Both the position numbers and the translations under genes were made by a program. From Candidatus Nitrotoga sp. M5 (lineage in GTDB: Bacteria > Pseudomonadota > Gammaproteobacteria > Burkholderiales > Gallionellaceae), in contig NZ_CAKMNW010000079.1 in the NCBI RefSeq assembly GCF_927904885.1, positions 1 through 56,564 of the forward strand: DNA of 56,564 bases, in the 5' to 3' direction. The first letter of the stretch is position 1. The number at the start of each line of letters is the position of its first letter. Positions 1 through 8,300 of the stretch are shown piece by piece. Under the pieces are notes generated by a model. It had not been told where the DNA came from. It was given only the letters and a program-made list of their open reading frames with translations, and ran no database searches.

Positions 1-38
1 AATATATATCGTACTTGCAATGGATGGAACCGGCCTCA

Positions 39-572
39 GTGAATATAAAAATATTATTGCTGCTCGTTATATCATGCCTTATTGTTGGCTGTGGGGAACA
101 TTATTCCTCATGGGGGGGGGCATCAAAAGGGGTGCTGCAGAAGGGAATGGTTGCGCCTAGCTTGCCCACGAAAACTTTGGCAGATGTGGGTGGGGACATG
201 AGTAAAATGACGACTTATCGTCAGCCAGATGCACGCATGTACGAACACTCATTAGATGATGCATTAGCTCTTGGTAAGCCTATCGTCTTGGAGTTTGCCA
301 CACCTGGCCATTGCACCGTGTGCGATGGCCAGTTGCAAATCCTGAAGGCATTATTGGAAAAATATCAAAGTCAGGTTCTATTTTTGCATATGGATCAATA
401 TCAAAATCCGCAGGCATTCAAGGCATATCGCGTAATGGGCGATCCGTGGACATTTTTTATAAATGCCAAAGGCGTTGTCAGCGGCGTGCAGCCGGGACGT
501 ATGTTGTATGGTGAAATGGAAGCAGGAATTAAGAAAATTCTCAAAGCAGGAACAGAAAGTGGTTCGGGTTAA
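39..572 (+). CDS. thioredoxin-like lipoprotein
   Basis: The protein is a small periplasmic or membrane-tethered thioredoxin-fold protein. From a GTG at 39 it starts with a hydrophobic signal ending in an IVGC lipobox (Cys about residue 18), so a lipid anchor is likely. An ATG at 15 in the same frame would add eight residues and fits a signal peptide less well. A CTVC redox motif sits in an ATPGH-CTVC-DGQ context, followed by a DPWTFFI segment typical of the cis-Pro region of thioredoxins. Family knowledge suggests thiol-disulfide exchange, perhaps for cytochrome or copper-centre maturation, which would suit the oxidase genes downstream. The substrate is unknown. The next gene follows after 6 bases. 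The fold is fairly sure and the role is inferred. Confidence 0.75.
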   Translation: MNIKILLLLVISCLIVGCGEHYSSWGGASKGVLQKGMVAPSLPTKTLADVGGDMSKMTTYRQPDARMYEHSLDDALALGKPIVLEFATPGHCTVCDGQLQILKALLEKYQSQVLFLHMDQYQNPQAFKAYRVMGDPWTFFINAKGVVSGVQPGRMLYGEMEAGIKKILKAGTESGSG

Positions 573-578
573 TCTAGT

Positions 579-1028
579 ATGAGCGATACGCGTTTCAGTT
601 TAGTGCAGGATCGCAAAGGCATGCTATGGGATTTACTGTTGTATGTTCCTACAGTTGTAGCTTTACTGTCTATGGTGGCTAAATTCTGGTATGCCGGTGA
701 TGTCAGCTTGGCATATTTGTTTTCGTTTCTGGCCAGTTTCTTTTTTATTGCTGGTGCCAACCGCATATTAAAAACTCGGTTAATGTTATTGCCTACCGCA
801 CCAATCGCAATTGAAATCGGTAAACAGATAACTCGAATTATTATGCGCAACGGAGAGAATGTTGAATTAGTAAAAGATTTGCGAATTTACGCGGACTACT
901 CAGGTCGTTCGTTCGGGCTGGCGGGGCTAGATAAATTAGATCAGCGCTTGCAATTTGTATTTCATAAAGGGCAGTTTCCTAACATAAACGATTTCCAAGC
1001 AGTACAAGATAAGCATAAAGCTAGTTAG
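579..1028 (+). CDS. small two-helix membrane protein of unknown function
   Basis: A 149-residue protein immediately downstream of the thioredoxin-like gene and probably cotranscribed with it. The first 25 residues are polar. Two hydrophobic helices follow at about 20-40 and 46-63, and the rest is a soluble C-terminal part rich in charged residues, presumably cytoplasmic. This architecture resembles membrane proteins with a small PH-like or DUF domain, but I recognise no family. There is no heme motif and no conserved Cys pair. Its neighbour suggests a role near the membrane redox machinery, which is inference only. Confidence 0.6.
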   Translation: MSDTRFSLVQDRKGMLWDLLLYVPTVVALLSMVAKFWYAGDVSLAYLFSFLASFFFIAGANRILKTRLMLLPTAPIAIEIGKQITRIIMRNGENVELVKDLRIYADYSGRSFGLAGLDKLDQRLQFVFHKGQFPNINDFQAVQDKHKAS

Positions 1029-1545
1029 GCATACATTCACAAAAATTCAATTAATAGCATCTCTGATTAACCTTAATTTTATTGTCCAGTAAGGAAAAAA
1101 ATATAATGCACGGATTGATCAAAACCAGATTTTGCTATTCGTCGGCATCTGGATATCGTGTTCTATTTCAGACATGTCAATACGCTGGCTGTGTTAAATG
1201 GCTAATCAAGTAAGATTTGCTCGAATATGATACGTAATAGACGTCAATATATGTATTAAATTGTCGGATACATTAGCGGGCATAATTATGAATATTTATT
1301 TCGAAGCTAACTAGGATGATGAGCCAGTTGTTGCATTCGTCAAAGAGTATGATGAAAATATAGTTGCTACAGTCTAAAATATGCAAACCTTTTCTTGCTG
1401 AATAGTAAGCATAATTACATTTTAATCAGGTAGATATATTAAAATAAGATAATGTGAATCAATGGCTGATGAATATAGCTCCGTTAGAATCAGTTGTTGA
1501 AGCGCTGATGGAAGATGCAAGTGAGTCGCATGGGAAGCAAATAAA
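1029..1545. other. gene-poor stretch with decayed reading frames
   Basis: I see no intact gene in this AT-rich gap. A frame at 1288-1377 looks coding-like (29 sense codons) but has an in-frame TAG after eight codons, so it may be the remnant of a small acidic protein. A GTG-initiated frame at 1454-1552 (32 residues) overlaps the start of the next gene by seven bases and could be a tiny leader gene or chance. No RNA gene or strong terminator was recognised. Confidence 0.4.
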
Positions 1546-1932
1546 ATGCTAACAGCAGGTACTGTGTGGGCTGCGTTATTGACGTTTGGGTTAATGTTAG
1601 TTGCGTTTCGTTACGCTAAACAACGTACTCTTCATGTGCCGATAATGATATCTGTAATCTTATTTGACTTGGGAATGCCGGTGTATCTCTATATGTACAA
1701 GGACTGGTATCGTCGCTTAATTATAGAGAGCGAAATAACTTCATTAATAGTGTGGATGCATTTAATGATGATAGTGATGATGTATGCGTTATATGTAATG
1801 CAAGTTAAAACAGGGCTGCGTTTGTTGCGCTCTGATAACGGTGTACGAATCGATCATGGAGCTCAAGGCCGCGCTACATTGTTGGTACGTGCCTTTGTTA
1901 TCTTTACAGGTGCCTTACTTGTAGAGTCCTGA
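1546..1932 (+). CDS. DUF420-like small membrane protein
   Basis: A 128-residue protein with three or four predicted helices (about 3-22, 29-50, 63-85, 108-126). The sequence around residues 28-50, with HVP, a buried FDLGMP and YLYMYK, and the His in the third helix (VWMHLMM), recalls the DUF420/YozB membrane family. Members of that family occur with terminal oxidases. No catalytic motif is visible. The family assignment is tentative and no function is claimed. It is complete, with no clear Shine-Dalgarno sequence close to the start. Confidence 0.5.
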   Translation: MLTAGTVWAALLTFGLMLVAFRYAKQRTLHVPIMISVILFDLGMPVYLYMYKDWYRRLIIESEITSLIVWMHLMMIVMMYALYVMQVKTGLRLLRSDNGVRIDHGAQGRATLLVRAFVIFTGALLVES

Positions 1933-1956
1933 TAATTATAGCAGTGTATGAATCTG

Positions 1957-2166
1957 CTATTTAATGCCCTTGCGGCGTTGAATTACATCCCAAGCCATTA
2001 ATCCTATGGCCACTACGCCAATGAGGCAAGTGATTATAATCAGCAGCCTCTCAATCTCCTCGGAGACCAGGCCACCAACAAGCATATGTACAGCATAGCC
2101 CATGATAAATAGAGAGCAGAGAGCTACAACCAAATATATTAAAGCTTCTAGTATTAACTTATTCAT
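1957..2166 (-). CDS. small two-helix membrane protein
   Basis: A 69-residue protein with two hydrophobic helices (about 5-31 and 40-60) and a basic C-terminal tail (QRRKGIK). It is convergent with the upstream plus-strand gene and lies 119 bases downstream of the large membrane protein on the same strand. No recognisable domain. It is called as a gene on length, membrane topology and the absence of a competing frame. Confidence 0.45.
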   Translation of the reverse strand: MNKLILEALIYLVVALCSLFIMGYAVHMLVGGLVSEEIERLLIIITCLIGVVAIGLMAWDVIQRRKGIK

Positions 2167-2285
2167 TTTAAAAAATATTTATATTCCGCTACGGGATAAA
2201 TCGATTTGATCATGTTATCCTTCCAGATCTGATATACATTAGAAGACAAGAAGTATATCTGAAGGCATGCTCAGATGCATCTGCC

Positions 2286-3755
2286 CTATTTGTCGCTGTT
2301 AACTGTGGTGGGTGAATTAGTATTTTTCATATGCAAAAGCACCCCGCCAGGTTGTACAACGATTGTTTCTACAAATCCACCGTCAAGCATAGATAGGTTC
2401 TTTGCGAGCTTCGAATTGCTGGCTAGTCGTGGATTGAATACTAAGTGAGTAATGCTCTGCAGCATGGTAAGCTGAATTTGCGGGTTCTCTGCCGCGGGGG
2501 GTAAAGGTAGAGTATCGCATTTACATGCGATCATGGTGCGGCTTGGCCATTGGCTGGCCACCCGCAAAAGATTAGAATTTATTTCGCTTTCGTTTTCTTC
2601 ATTGATTTTTCTGTTATTTTCAGCTTCTACAACAAGAAACCGAATTAGCTGATCCTCTTGAGACAGAAAGCCGGATTGTCGAATTTCGTAGTGACTCCTA
2701 TCTGCACGCATAAATACTGTAGAAAGAATAATAATAAATAGCATCGTCAGTCCTCGTTGATGCACAAACCCTTTGCCAGCTCCTGCATTATTTGAATGTA
2801 ACAATAAAGGTGTTCCAAAATACAAAATCAGGCTTAATGCAATAATGGCCCACGCCAAATCGCTGGTTAAAACACCAATCGTTAAGCCTATAAAAAAGAT
2901 GTTGCCAGTAAAGTCTGACCGTAGGTTTCGATATTGTTTGATAACGACGATTACTAGTACAGCAAGCATGGCCAACCCAACTATCCATCCGGCAGTAGAG
3001 ATTTCACCGTCTAAAGGTGATCCGAGTATTGAAATTGCAAGGCTTTCAATAGGGTTTTGGAACCACTCGACATAATTCCAGCCCTGTAACATGATTATGG
3101 TGAAGAGAGAAACAAAACTTACGCCAACAAAAAAATATTTTTGCTGCTTTTGATCTAGCGGGTTTTTGTACCATGACCAAAGTAATGCTAATGGATAAGC
3201 TAGGCCAATGGGATGTAAGCTGACGCTGAAAGCGCTGACAAGTAGCTGGGTAAAAAACCAGCCGCCACCCGGGCGCGGGTTAGCACGATACTCAGCATTC
3301 AACCATGTGCCTAGTGCAAATGCCGGTAACATGTAAATGCCTGGAGAGAGCGAGTCAATTTGTTCAAGCATCAAAGGAGATATGATCAGTAAGCCACTGG
3401 CAACTAAAGCGCTTTCCGCATTAACGTTGTGTCGGTTCCATAAATAAAGCAACCAAATGGCAAAGGCTAATGAAAGAGCAGTGAGAACCTTGGCGGCAAA
3501 AACTTTGCCTGTCCAAAGAAAAGCAACAGGTAAAAATAACAGTGCACGCAAATCAGGTGCGCCAAAAGTTACAACTGAAGTGGCCACCTGATCCGCTATA
3601 GACCATGCCAATAAAAGTGATTTGGCAGAGCCCTCATCTAAGTTGTAAAGGTCTGAACGCAACAAAAAAAGGATAAGCACGCCCCATAAAGACAATGAAA
3701 GATACCCCCAGTAACGAAGAGGAATGCGGGACAGTAAGGAATTAATGTTTATCAT
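2286..3755 (-). CDS. polytopic membrane protein, possible GT-C-type glycosyltransferase
   Basis: A 489-residue integral membrane protein with roughly ten helices across the first 350 residues and a soluble C-terminal part of about 130 residues. An acidic NLDEG motif follows the first helix (about residue 38), where lipid-linked-sugar glycosyltransferases of the GT-C fold carry their catalytic acidic residue. The general layout, with loops containing PDLRALLFLP and later an extramembrane tail, fits that group. I cannot name a substrate. It could instead be an uncharacterised membrane protein of similar topology. It is divergent from the oxidase operon and shares a 237-bp intergenic region with it. 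Confidence 0.5.
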   Translation of the reverse strand: MININSLLSRIPLRYWGYLSLSLWGVLILFLLRSDLYNLDEGSAKSLLLAWSIADQVATSVVTFGAPDLRALLFLPVAFLWTGKVFAAKVLTALSLAFAIWLLYLWNRHNVNAESALVASGLLIISPLMLEQIDSLSPGIYMLPAFALGTWLNAEYRANPRPGGGWFFTQLLVSAFSVSLHPIGLAYPLALLWSWYKNPLDQKQQKYFFVGVSFVSLFTIIMLQGWNYVEWFQNPIESLAISILGSPLDGEISTAGWIVGLAMLAVLVIVVIKQYRNLRSDFTGNIFFIGLTIGVLTSDLAWAIIALSLILYFGTPLLLHSNNAGAGKGFVHQRGLTMLFIIILSTVFMRADRSHYEIRQSGFLSQEDQLIRFLVVEAENNRKINEENESEINSNLLRVASQWPSRTMIACKCDTLPLPPAAENPQIQLTMLQSITHLVFNPRLASNSKLAKNLSMLDGGFVETIVVQPGGVLLHMKNTNSPTTVNSDK

Positions 3756-3789
3756 AAAATATAATTGTTTGGTTTAAGTGCGCTATGTC

Positions 3790-3819
3790 TTGACAAGGTT
3801 AAGTGTAGGGTTTTATTAT
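3790..3819 (+). promoter_or_regulatory. candidate sigma-70 promoter of the oxidase operon
   Basis: TTGACA at 3790-3795 and TATTAT at 3814-3819 are separated by 18 bp. It lies about 170 bp upstream of the first gene of the oxidase-like operon, in the divergent intergenic region, and is the best promoter match there. I saw no convincing FNR (TTGAT-N4-ATCAA) box. Confidence 0.45.
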
Positions 3820-3992
3820 ATCACCGCATTTTTATAACGCTGAATTTTAGTAAACGCTTGCCTCCAAGCCAATCACATGCCACATAGAAATAAGGTGGCA
3901 GAGTAAGCGGACTTGAGAGCATCTATGAGTTTCGCTTAGAAAATAGAAAAAAATCTAAACTTTTTAGATAAAACTGGGGGAGGAAAAACAAA

Positions 3993-4274
3993 GTGCGAAA
4001 AAAATCAATACCAGCTAGTTCCTTTTGGATAATTATAATTGCAGGGTTTGTAACGGGTATGGGTAATGGAAGTGTATTCGGGGCTGCTCTTATGTGCTGG
4101 GTGGGACGTGCTGGATTCGAAGATTGGGGTGGGCTGGGTGCTGGTTCATATATACCTACAACATTCAATGGTTTTATGACATTCTGGATGCTGGTGTTCG
4201 GTTTTGTATTTACTTTAATGCTGGCGCTCGCTTTAAAGAGGCATGATGCTCTTGAAAATGGAGTTCGTAATTAG
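3993..4274 (+). CDS. small two-helix membrane protein, first gene of oxidase operon
   Basis: A 93-residue protein starting at GTG 3993 behind a strong GGGAGGA ribosome-binding site. Two hydrophobic helices lie at about 10-33 and 61-82, separated by a Gly- and Trp-rich loop. No cofactor motif. It opens the same-strand series of genes running to 11235, so it is probably an accessory subunit or assembly factor of the heme-copper oxidase-like complex. The family is not recognised. Start choice rests on the Shine-Dalgarno spacing. Confidence 0.6.
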   Translation: MRKKSIPASSFWIIIIAGFVTGMGNGSVFGAALMCWVGRAGFEDWGGLGAGSYIPTTFNGFMTFWMLVFGFVFTLMLALALKRHDALENGVRN

Positions 4275-4318
4275 ATATGGGCTTGCCTGTATGGCGACCT
4301 TAAAGAAGGAGGGTGAAC

Positions 4319-4528
4319 ATGCTTATGATAATAGCGGGAACGTTTTGCATGCTTTTGGCGTTTTCTAGTATGTGGTTGTCGTGGTACGTATTAATGCCAC
4401 ACAAGCATATTAAATTGGATGATGGTACTGAAGCGCTAGGTGAAGTGACTGGTGGTAAGATGGGTGACATTATTGAGGAAGAAGTGGATTCTATCTTGCA
4501 TCATAAACATAAAGCACCAAAAAAATAA
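4319..4528 (+). CDS. single-helix small membrane protein
   Basis: A 69-residue protein with one N-terminal helix (about 2-24) followed by an MPHKHIK segment and an acidic-then-basic tail ending in HHKHK. The ATG at 4319 sits six bases after an AAGGAGG sequence, which favours it over a GTG at 4313 that overlaps that site. It is placed between the first operon gene and the CcoN-like gene. The His-rich tail could bind metal, but that is speculation. Likely a small subunit or assembly protein. Confidence 0.6.
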   Translation: MLMIIAGTFCMLLAFSSMWLSWYVLMPHKHIKLDDGTEALGEVTGGKMGDIIEEEVDSILHHKHKAPKK

Positions 4529-4606
4529 CATCTAAAAATTATAGTGGGACTAACGCTAGTTGAGGCATACAGTAAGTCTGCCTGGAGCTAAATGAGGAGA
4601 TGCAGC

Positions 4607-6016
4607 ATGATTCTTAAGTATTTGTTTGCCAAAAATGAGGCTATCCCGGTTGGTTCGTCGGCGATATTCTTCGGTTTTTCGGCCATTGTATGGTTTATGA
4701 TCGGAACTGGGTTGGGCTCGTTCAACGCGGCCAAGCTGGCTTTCCCTGATTTTGTGACAGGGACGGAAATGTTTGCTTTCGGTCATATGCGTCAGGTCCA
4801 CGTGCTGGCTGTAATTTTCGGCTGGATATCTATGGCATTTGCAATGGCCATGATGTATATCACTCCGATACTGGGGAATACCAGGCTTTGGTCAGAGAAG
4901 CTTGGTTTGTGGAACTGTATGATGTGGAATGTCTGTCTACTCGCAGGGTTGTCTTTGATGTGGATGGGAGTGACTTCTGGTCGTGAATATTCAGACTTTC
5001 CATGGCCGCTGGATCTTGCTGTAGCTGTGTTCATAAGTATTCCTTTGGCGATTAATGTGTGGATGACCATAATAAATCGTCGTACACAGGGAATTTATAC
5101 GACCAATTGGTTTTTTGCAGCGTCGACATTTATGTTGATCATAGTATTTTTGGTTGGAAATCTTCCTGAGTACTTTCACCTTACTGGTCTTACCGAAGCT
5201 TACATGACGTGGTGGTTTGCTCATAACGTTCTGGGGCTATGGATTACGCCAGTTGCAGCGGCAATTGCTTATTACGTTATTCCAAAGGTGACAGGTAATC
5301 CATTGTATTCTCACCGGATCGGTCACTTGCACTTCTGGTCTATAGTTGTATTTTATTCCACTCCGGCTGCGCATCATTTGATGTCGGCTCCGTTGCCTGA
5401 ATGGCTAAAATCTTTCGCTTCAGTAGAAGGGGTGTTGATTCTGGTGCCAGCGATTGCATTTGTGTCTAATATTCTTTTGACAATGCAGGGCAAGTGGAAT
5501 ATGTTTGTCGAGAATCTTGAGGTGCGTTTTACCGTAGTTGGCGTTTTACTGGCTATACCGCTCAATATGCAAGGTGGTTTTCAGCAAACACGCTCAATTA
5601 ACTGGTACATTCATGGAACAGGCTGGATGGTGGCTCACGCACATCTTGCTTTGCTTGGATTCTCGACGTTCCTTGAGGCTGCAGCCGTATACTTGGGTCT
5701 GCAAACATTGATGAAGCGCAAGCTTTACTCACTGACTTTAGGAAACTTGCATTTCTGGTTACTGTTGATTGGGTTCAGTACATACTGGGTATCGATGACA
5801 ATTGCTGGCTTGATTCAGGGCGCTGGTAAAATTTACGAGGTGCCTTACATTGATGTCGTGATTGCTGAGCATCCTTATATGATTGCTCGTTGGCTGGGAG
5901 GTACTATGGTATTTTCTTCTACCATCCTTTGGTTGTATAACATGTGGATGACAGCGCGTGAAGGTACTCCTATTCCTGCCGGACGTATGCCACACGAACT
6001 AGCGTACGAACGTTAA
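4607..6016 (+). CDS. CcoN-like heme-copper oxidase subunit I
   Basis: The catalytic subunit of a divergent cbb3-like terminal oxidase: 469 residues, about twelve helices, close to normal CcoN length. Ligands visible by motif: H65 in helix II (low-spin heme), H206 in helix VI and H256-H257 in helix VII (CuB), H344 (high-spin heme) and H346 (low-spin heme) in an AHAHLALLGF motif. Y250 lies six residues before H256, where C-family oxidases carry their cross-linked catalytic Tyr, so oxygen reduction is more likely than NO reduction. The ATG at 4607 follows GAGGAG with good spacing; an ATG at 4592 would overlap that site. The CcoO-like gene follows after 34 bases. Confidence 0.85.
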   Translation: MILKYLFAKNEAIPVGSSAIFFGFSAIVWFMIGTGLGSFNAAKLAFPDFVTGTEMFAFGHMRQVHVLAVIFGWISMAFAMAMMYITPILGNTRLWSEKLGLWNCMMWNVCLLAGLSLMWMGVTSGREYSDFPWPLDLAVAVFISIPLAINVWMTIINRRTQGIYTTNWFFAASTFMLIIVFLVGNLPEYFHLTGLTEAYMTWWFAHNVLGLWITPVAAAIAYYVIPKVTGNPLYSHRIGHLHFWSIVVFYSTPAAHHLMSAPLPEWLKSFASVEGVLILVPAIAFVSNILLTMQGKWNMFVENLEVRFTVVGVLLAIPLNMQGGFQQTRSINWYIHGTGWMVAHAHLALLGFSTFLEAAAVYLGLQTLMKRKLYSLTLGNLHFWLLLIGFSTYWVSMTIAGLIQGAGKIYEVPYIDVVIAEHPYMIARWLGGTMVFSSTILWLYNMWMTAREGTPIPAGRMPHELAYER

Positions 6017-6050
6017 TCCTAAATATTAGACAGAAGCTGGGGAGAAAATT

Positions 6051-7013
6051 ATGCAATTTAGAGAGTACAAAGTCGGTTCCAGAATGTTTGGGATGGCGTT
6101 CGGGTTGTCAATGACTATAACCTTGTTATTCCCAAGTTTTGATCTGGCGGCCTCAGTTGTTTCTGAGGTTGGCTTGGATAAGCAACTGGCTTCGGGATGG
6201 GACTCAGGCTGGCAGCTCCAGGATCCATTTTTGGATGGTCTGAACAAGCCATTAAAGGTGTTAGTCAGAAAGGATCCGAAAACCGGAGAGCCAATGGAGC
6301 CAGTATATGCTTACGTATATCCTGCAGGAACGTCGTTGCCGAACGGAGTGAATCACCCGCAGATATTAGGTCACGGTGTTGAAGGTCTCAGCGTTGAGCA
6401 AGGACGTATTACTGAGGCGAAGAAAGAAGACGGTGCCGTATTCCTGATTAATAAGAGTAATAAATTGCTGGATTTCGAGGATAAGCCGCTTGCATATATA
6501 GTAAATGCGACTGCCACGAAAGGTTGGACTCCAGATGAAGTTTTAAATCAGGCGGTAGACTCAGATGTGCTGCACGCTGGTGCCGGGAAAACAATGTTTG
6601 TAAGAGAGGGTTGCTGGTGGTGCCATACATTGTTGCCTGAGCAAACACAAGATTGGCAAATATTTGGCGCTCCACCTATGCTAGGAGATTTTAATGGTGA
6701 GTCGCCAACGGCATTTGGATCCGATCGTAAAGGCCCAGATTTGTTACATGTTGGTTCACGCAATGGATCTAGAGAATGGATGATGCTGCATTTCTTTAAT
6801 CCACGTTTAGTACAGCCACATTCAATCATGCCGCGTTTTGATTACTTGTGGGGCGAGTTTGATGCTGACGGTAATAAAATTGATTATGATAAATGGCGCT
6901 CAGAGTATGATGAATACCGTGAAGGAAAAATCACTACTCCTCCAGACGTACCTATGTACACAAAGGATAGCGAAATTAGAAAGTTAATTGATTTTATTGT
7001 GAATCTCAAATAA
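6051..7013 (+). CDS. CcoO-like monoheme cytochrome c subunit with long insertion
   Basis: A membrane-anchored cytochrome c subunit expected to pass electrons to the CcoN-like protein. It has an N-terminal helix (about 11-33), a c-heme motif CWWCH at 188-192 preceded by the CcoO-typical FVREG, GPDLLHVG at about 219-226, and a probable axial Met at 250 in SIMPRFDYLW. Canonical CcoO proteins reach the heme motif soon after the anchor and are roughly 200-240 residues long. This one is 320 residues, with about 120 extra residues (roughly 45-165) between anchor and heme. Ribosome-binding site GGGGAG. It lies between the CcoN-like gene and the heme-less CcoP-like gene. Confidence 0.85.
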   Translation: MQFREYKVGSRMFGMAFGLSMTITLLFPSFDLAASVVSEVGLDKQLASGWDSGWQLQDPFLDGLNKPLKVLVRKDPKTGEPMEPVYAYVYPAGTSLPNGVNHPQILGHGVEGLSVEQGRITEAKKEDGAVFLINKSNKLLDFEDKPLAYIVNATATKGWTPDEVLNQAVDSDVLHAGAGKTMFVREGCWWCHTLLPEQTQDWQIFGAPPMLGDFNGESPTAFGSDRKGPDLLHVGSRNGSREWMMLHFFNPRLVQPHSIMPRFDYLWGEFDADGNKIDYDKWRSEYDEYREGKITTPPDVPMYTKDSEIRKLIDFIVNLK

Positions 7014-7030
7014 ATTAGGGGGGCGATGAT

Positions 7031-7663
7031 ATGACTTGGGTATTTGACGCACCGCTGCATACTTTAACGCATGCAGAAACTGTAGCAAAAAACAAAGCGC
7101 TGTGGGAGGCTGAAGATCTCGGAGGAATGACTGAAGACAACAACCGGTTGCCGGTGCCAGTTGTAGTTCTAGTATTGTTAACGGTCATAACAGCATTTCT
7201 GACAACTATTCCTCTCTGGGGGCAACGTCCAACTGCTGCGATTTATGTTGACTACATAAAGGTGATGGATACGCCTGAAATTGTTGCAATACAAGGAGCT
7301 CAGGGTGATGCTGCTGCAATGAAACGTATTGTTGAACTTAATAAAAACAGTGCATTTGAATCTCAGCAAGGTAGGCATCCAGTTACTATGGATGATTTGC
7401 GAATTCTGAAGCCTCAAATTGAAGAGCTTATGAAGATTCCGAATATAGACCTCAGGGATTATACGGTTGTAGGGCCCGAAGTTAAAATTGCGAATTTTGA
7501 AGGAAATTATCGTGAAAATGGTAAAAGAGTTCGCCAGCAACCTTTCTGGGATAAGGGATACACTATTGATGTATTTTACCTAACTATGTTTTTTGTTGGT
7601 GTGACAATTACCATGAAGCGGCTACCAGAAAATACCTGGCAGCCACGTCATCACGGACATTAA
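7031..7663 (+). CDS. CcoP-like membrane protein without heme motifs
   Basis: A 210-residue protein with helices at about 42-60 and 182-200 and a periplasmic region of about 115 residues between them. The N-terminal LGGMTEDNNRLP followed by a helix resembles the start of CcoP (D-G-I-x-E-x-DNPLP). There is no CXXCH motif anywhere, so it cannot carry covalent heme. PLWGQRP at 61-67 recurs as PFWGLRP in the protein at 15843, which shares the two-helix layout. It lies 17 bases after the CcoO-like gene. It probably replaces CcoP structurally in this complex, with the heme function moved to the cytochrome at 8575. Confidence 0.65.
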   Translation: MTWVFDAPLHTLTHAETVAKNKALWEAEDLGGMTEDNNRLPVPVVVLVLLTVITAFLTTIPLWGQRPTAAIYVDYIKVMDTPEIVAIQGAQGDAAAMKRIVELNKNSAFESQQGRHPVTMDDLRILKPQIEELMKIPNIDLRDYTVVGPEVKIANFEGNYRENGKRVRQQPFWDKGYTIDVFYLTMFFVGVTITMKRLPENTWQPRHHGH

Positions 7664-7724
7664 CCAACGAGCGCTCATAAACGAAATAATGTTTAACTTA
7701 TAAATTATATTACGGAGGTGTCTG

Positions 7725-7859
7725 ATGATAGATCTGGATTATGGGCCTATTTGTATGGCGGGTGTAGTCTTAATTGGTTTTTTAGCTCCCTTTATCTACA
7801 GTTTTTTTGTAGACGATTATGATAAAACAAGTCCGCAAATTAGGTCTAAAAATAGCTAG
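7725..7859 (+). CDS. 44-residue single-helix membrane peptide
   Basis: A small gene with a strong GGAGG site six bases before its ATG. The product has a short acidic N-terminus, one hydrophobic helix (about 8-28), then FVDDYDK and a polar tail. Size and topology resemble small oxidase subunits such as CcoQ, but sequence similarity is not evident to me. It sits directly after the three oxidase core genes and before a hairpin, which suggests it closes the structural module. Confidence 0.65.
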   Translation: MIDLDYGPICMAGVVLIGFLAPFIYSFFVDDYDKTSPQIRSKNS

Positions 7860-7887
7860 AATACAGCTGTAAATTAAATGCATAAGG

Positions 7888-7910
7888 TATGCCGCCTCAC
7901 GGGCGGCATA
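7888..7910 (+). terminator. intra-operon hairpin, attenuator or processing site
   Basis: A perfect 9-bp stem, TATGCCGCC (7888-7896) paired with GGCGGCATA (7902-7910), around a 5-nt loop, followed by ATCTATTT rather than a clean U-run. It separates the oxidase core genes from the accessory genes. It may partly terminate transcription or protect the upstream mRNA end. Confidence 0.6.
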
Positions 7911-7938
7911 ATCTATTTAAGGGAGTAATTTGAGATGA

Positions 7939-8259
7939 ATGGAGATAATTATTTATTCATTTCTTGATGGGTTAAATTTATACAGTGTAATAAATGTTGT
8001 AGCTAATGCAACAAACTCTCATAAATTAGACCTAAGCATAGAAGGTATGCGTAGCCAGCAATTCAGCACAGGTGTGTTTTTTTTCATGCTGCTGGGAGTA
8101 TTAGTATTTTCAGGTATTATATTTATGGTGATGTTTGGAAGTCACGCGCCAAAAAAAATGCGGATTGGTGAGAAAGTGATGTTTGGACTAATAATTGTCG
8201 GCGTTATTGTTGCAGTTATTTTCGGCGGATTGCAATTGCTGGGCGGATATCTTTACTAG
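7939..8259 (+). CDS. two-helix membrane protein
   Basis: A 106-residue protein in the second half of the operon, with helices at about 46-68 and 82-103 separated by a basic stretch (HAPKKMR). The start is uncertain. ATG 7939 gives the full length, but an ATG at 7935 in another frame has the better Shine-Dalgarno spacing and reads only ten codons. A later in-frame Met at residue 37 begins the most convincing coding part. No cofactor motif. Accessory subunit or assembly factor by context. Confidence 0.55.
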   Translation: MEIIIYSFLDGLNLYSVINVVANATNSHKLDLSIEGMRSQQFSTGVFFFMLLGVLVFSGIIFMVMFGSHAPKKMRIGEKVMFGLIIVGVIVAVIFGGLQLLGGYLY

Positions 8260-8300
8260 CTAATCTACAAAACAGTTACCTAACGATCGATGGAGGAAAC

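Noticed and set aside
2212..2226. FNR-like site near 2212
   Set aside because: Only one half (TTGAT) matches; the second half does not form the palindrome.
4607..6016. Subunit I as a nitric oxide reductase
   Set aside because: Tyr250 is conserved six residues before the HH pair, as in cbb3 oxygen reductases, and a CcoO-like partner and a ccoG gene are present. NOR families lack this Tyr. The idea is not fully excluded because the family is divergent.
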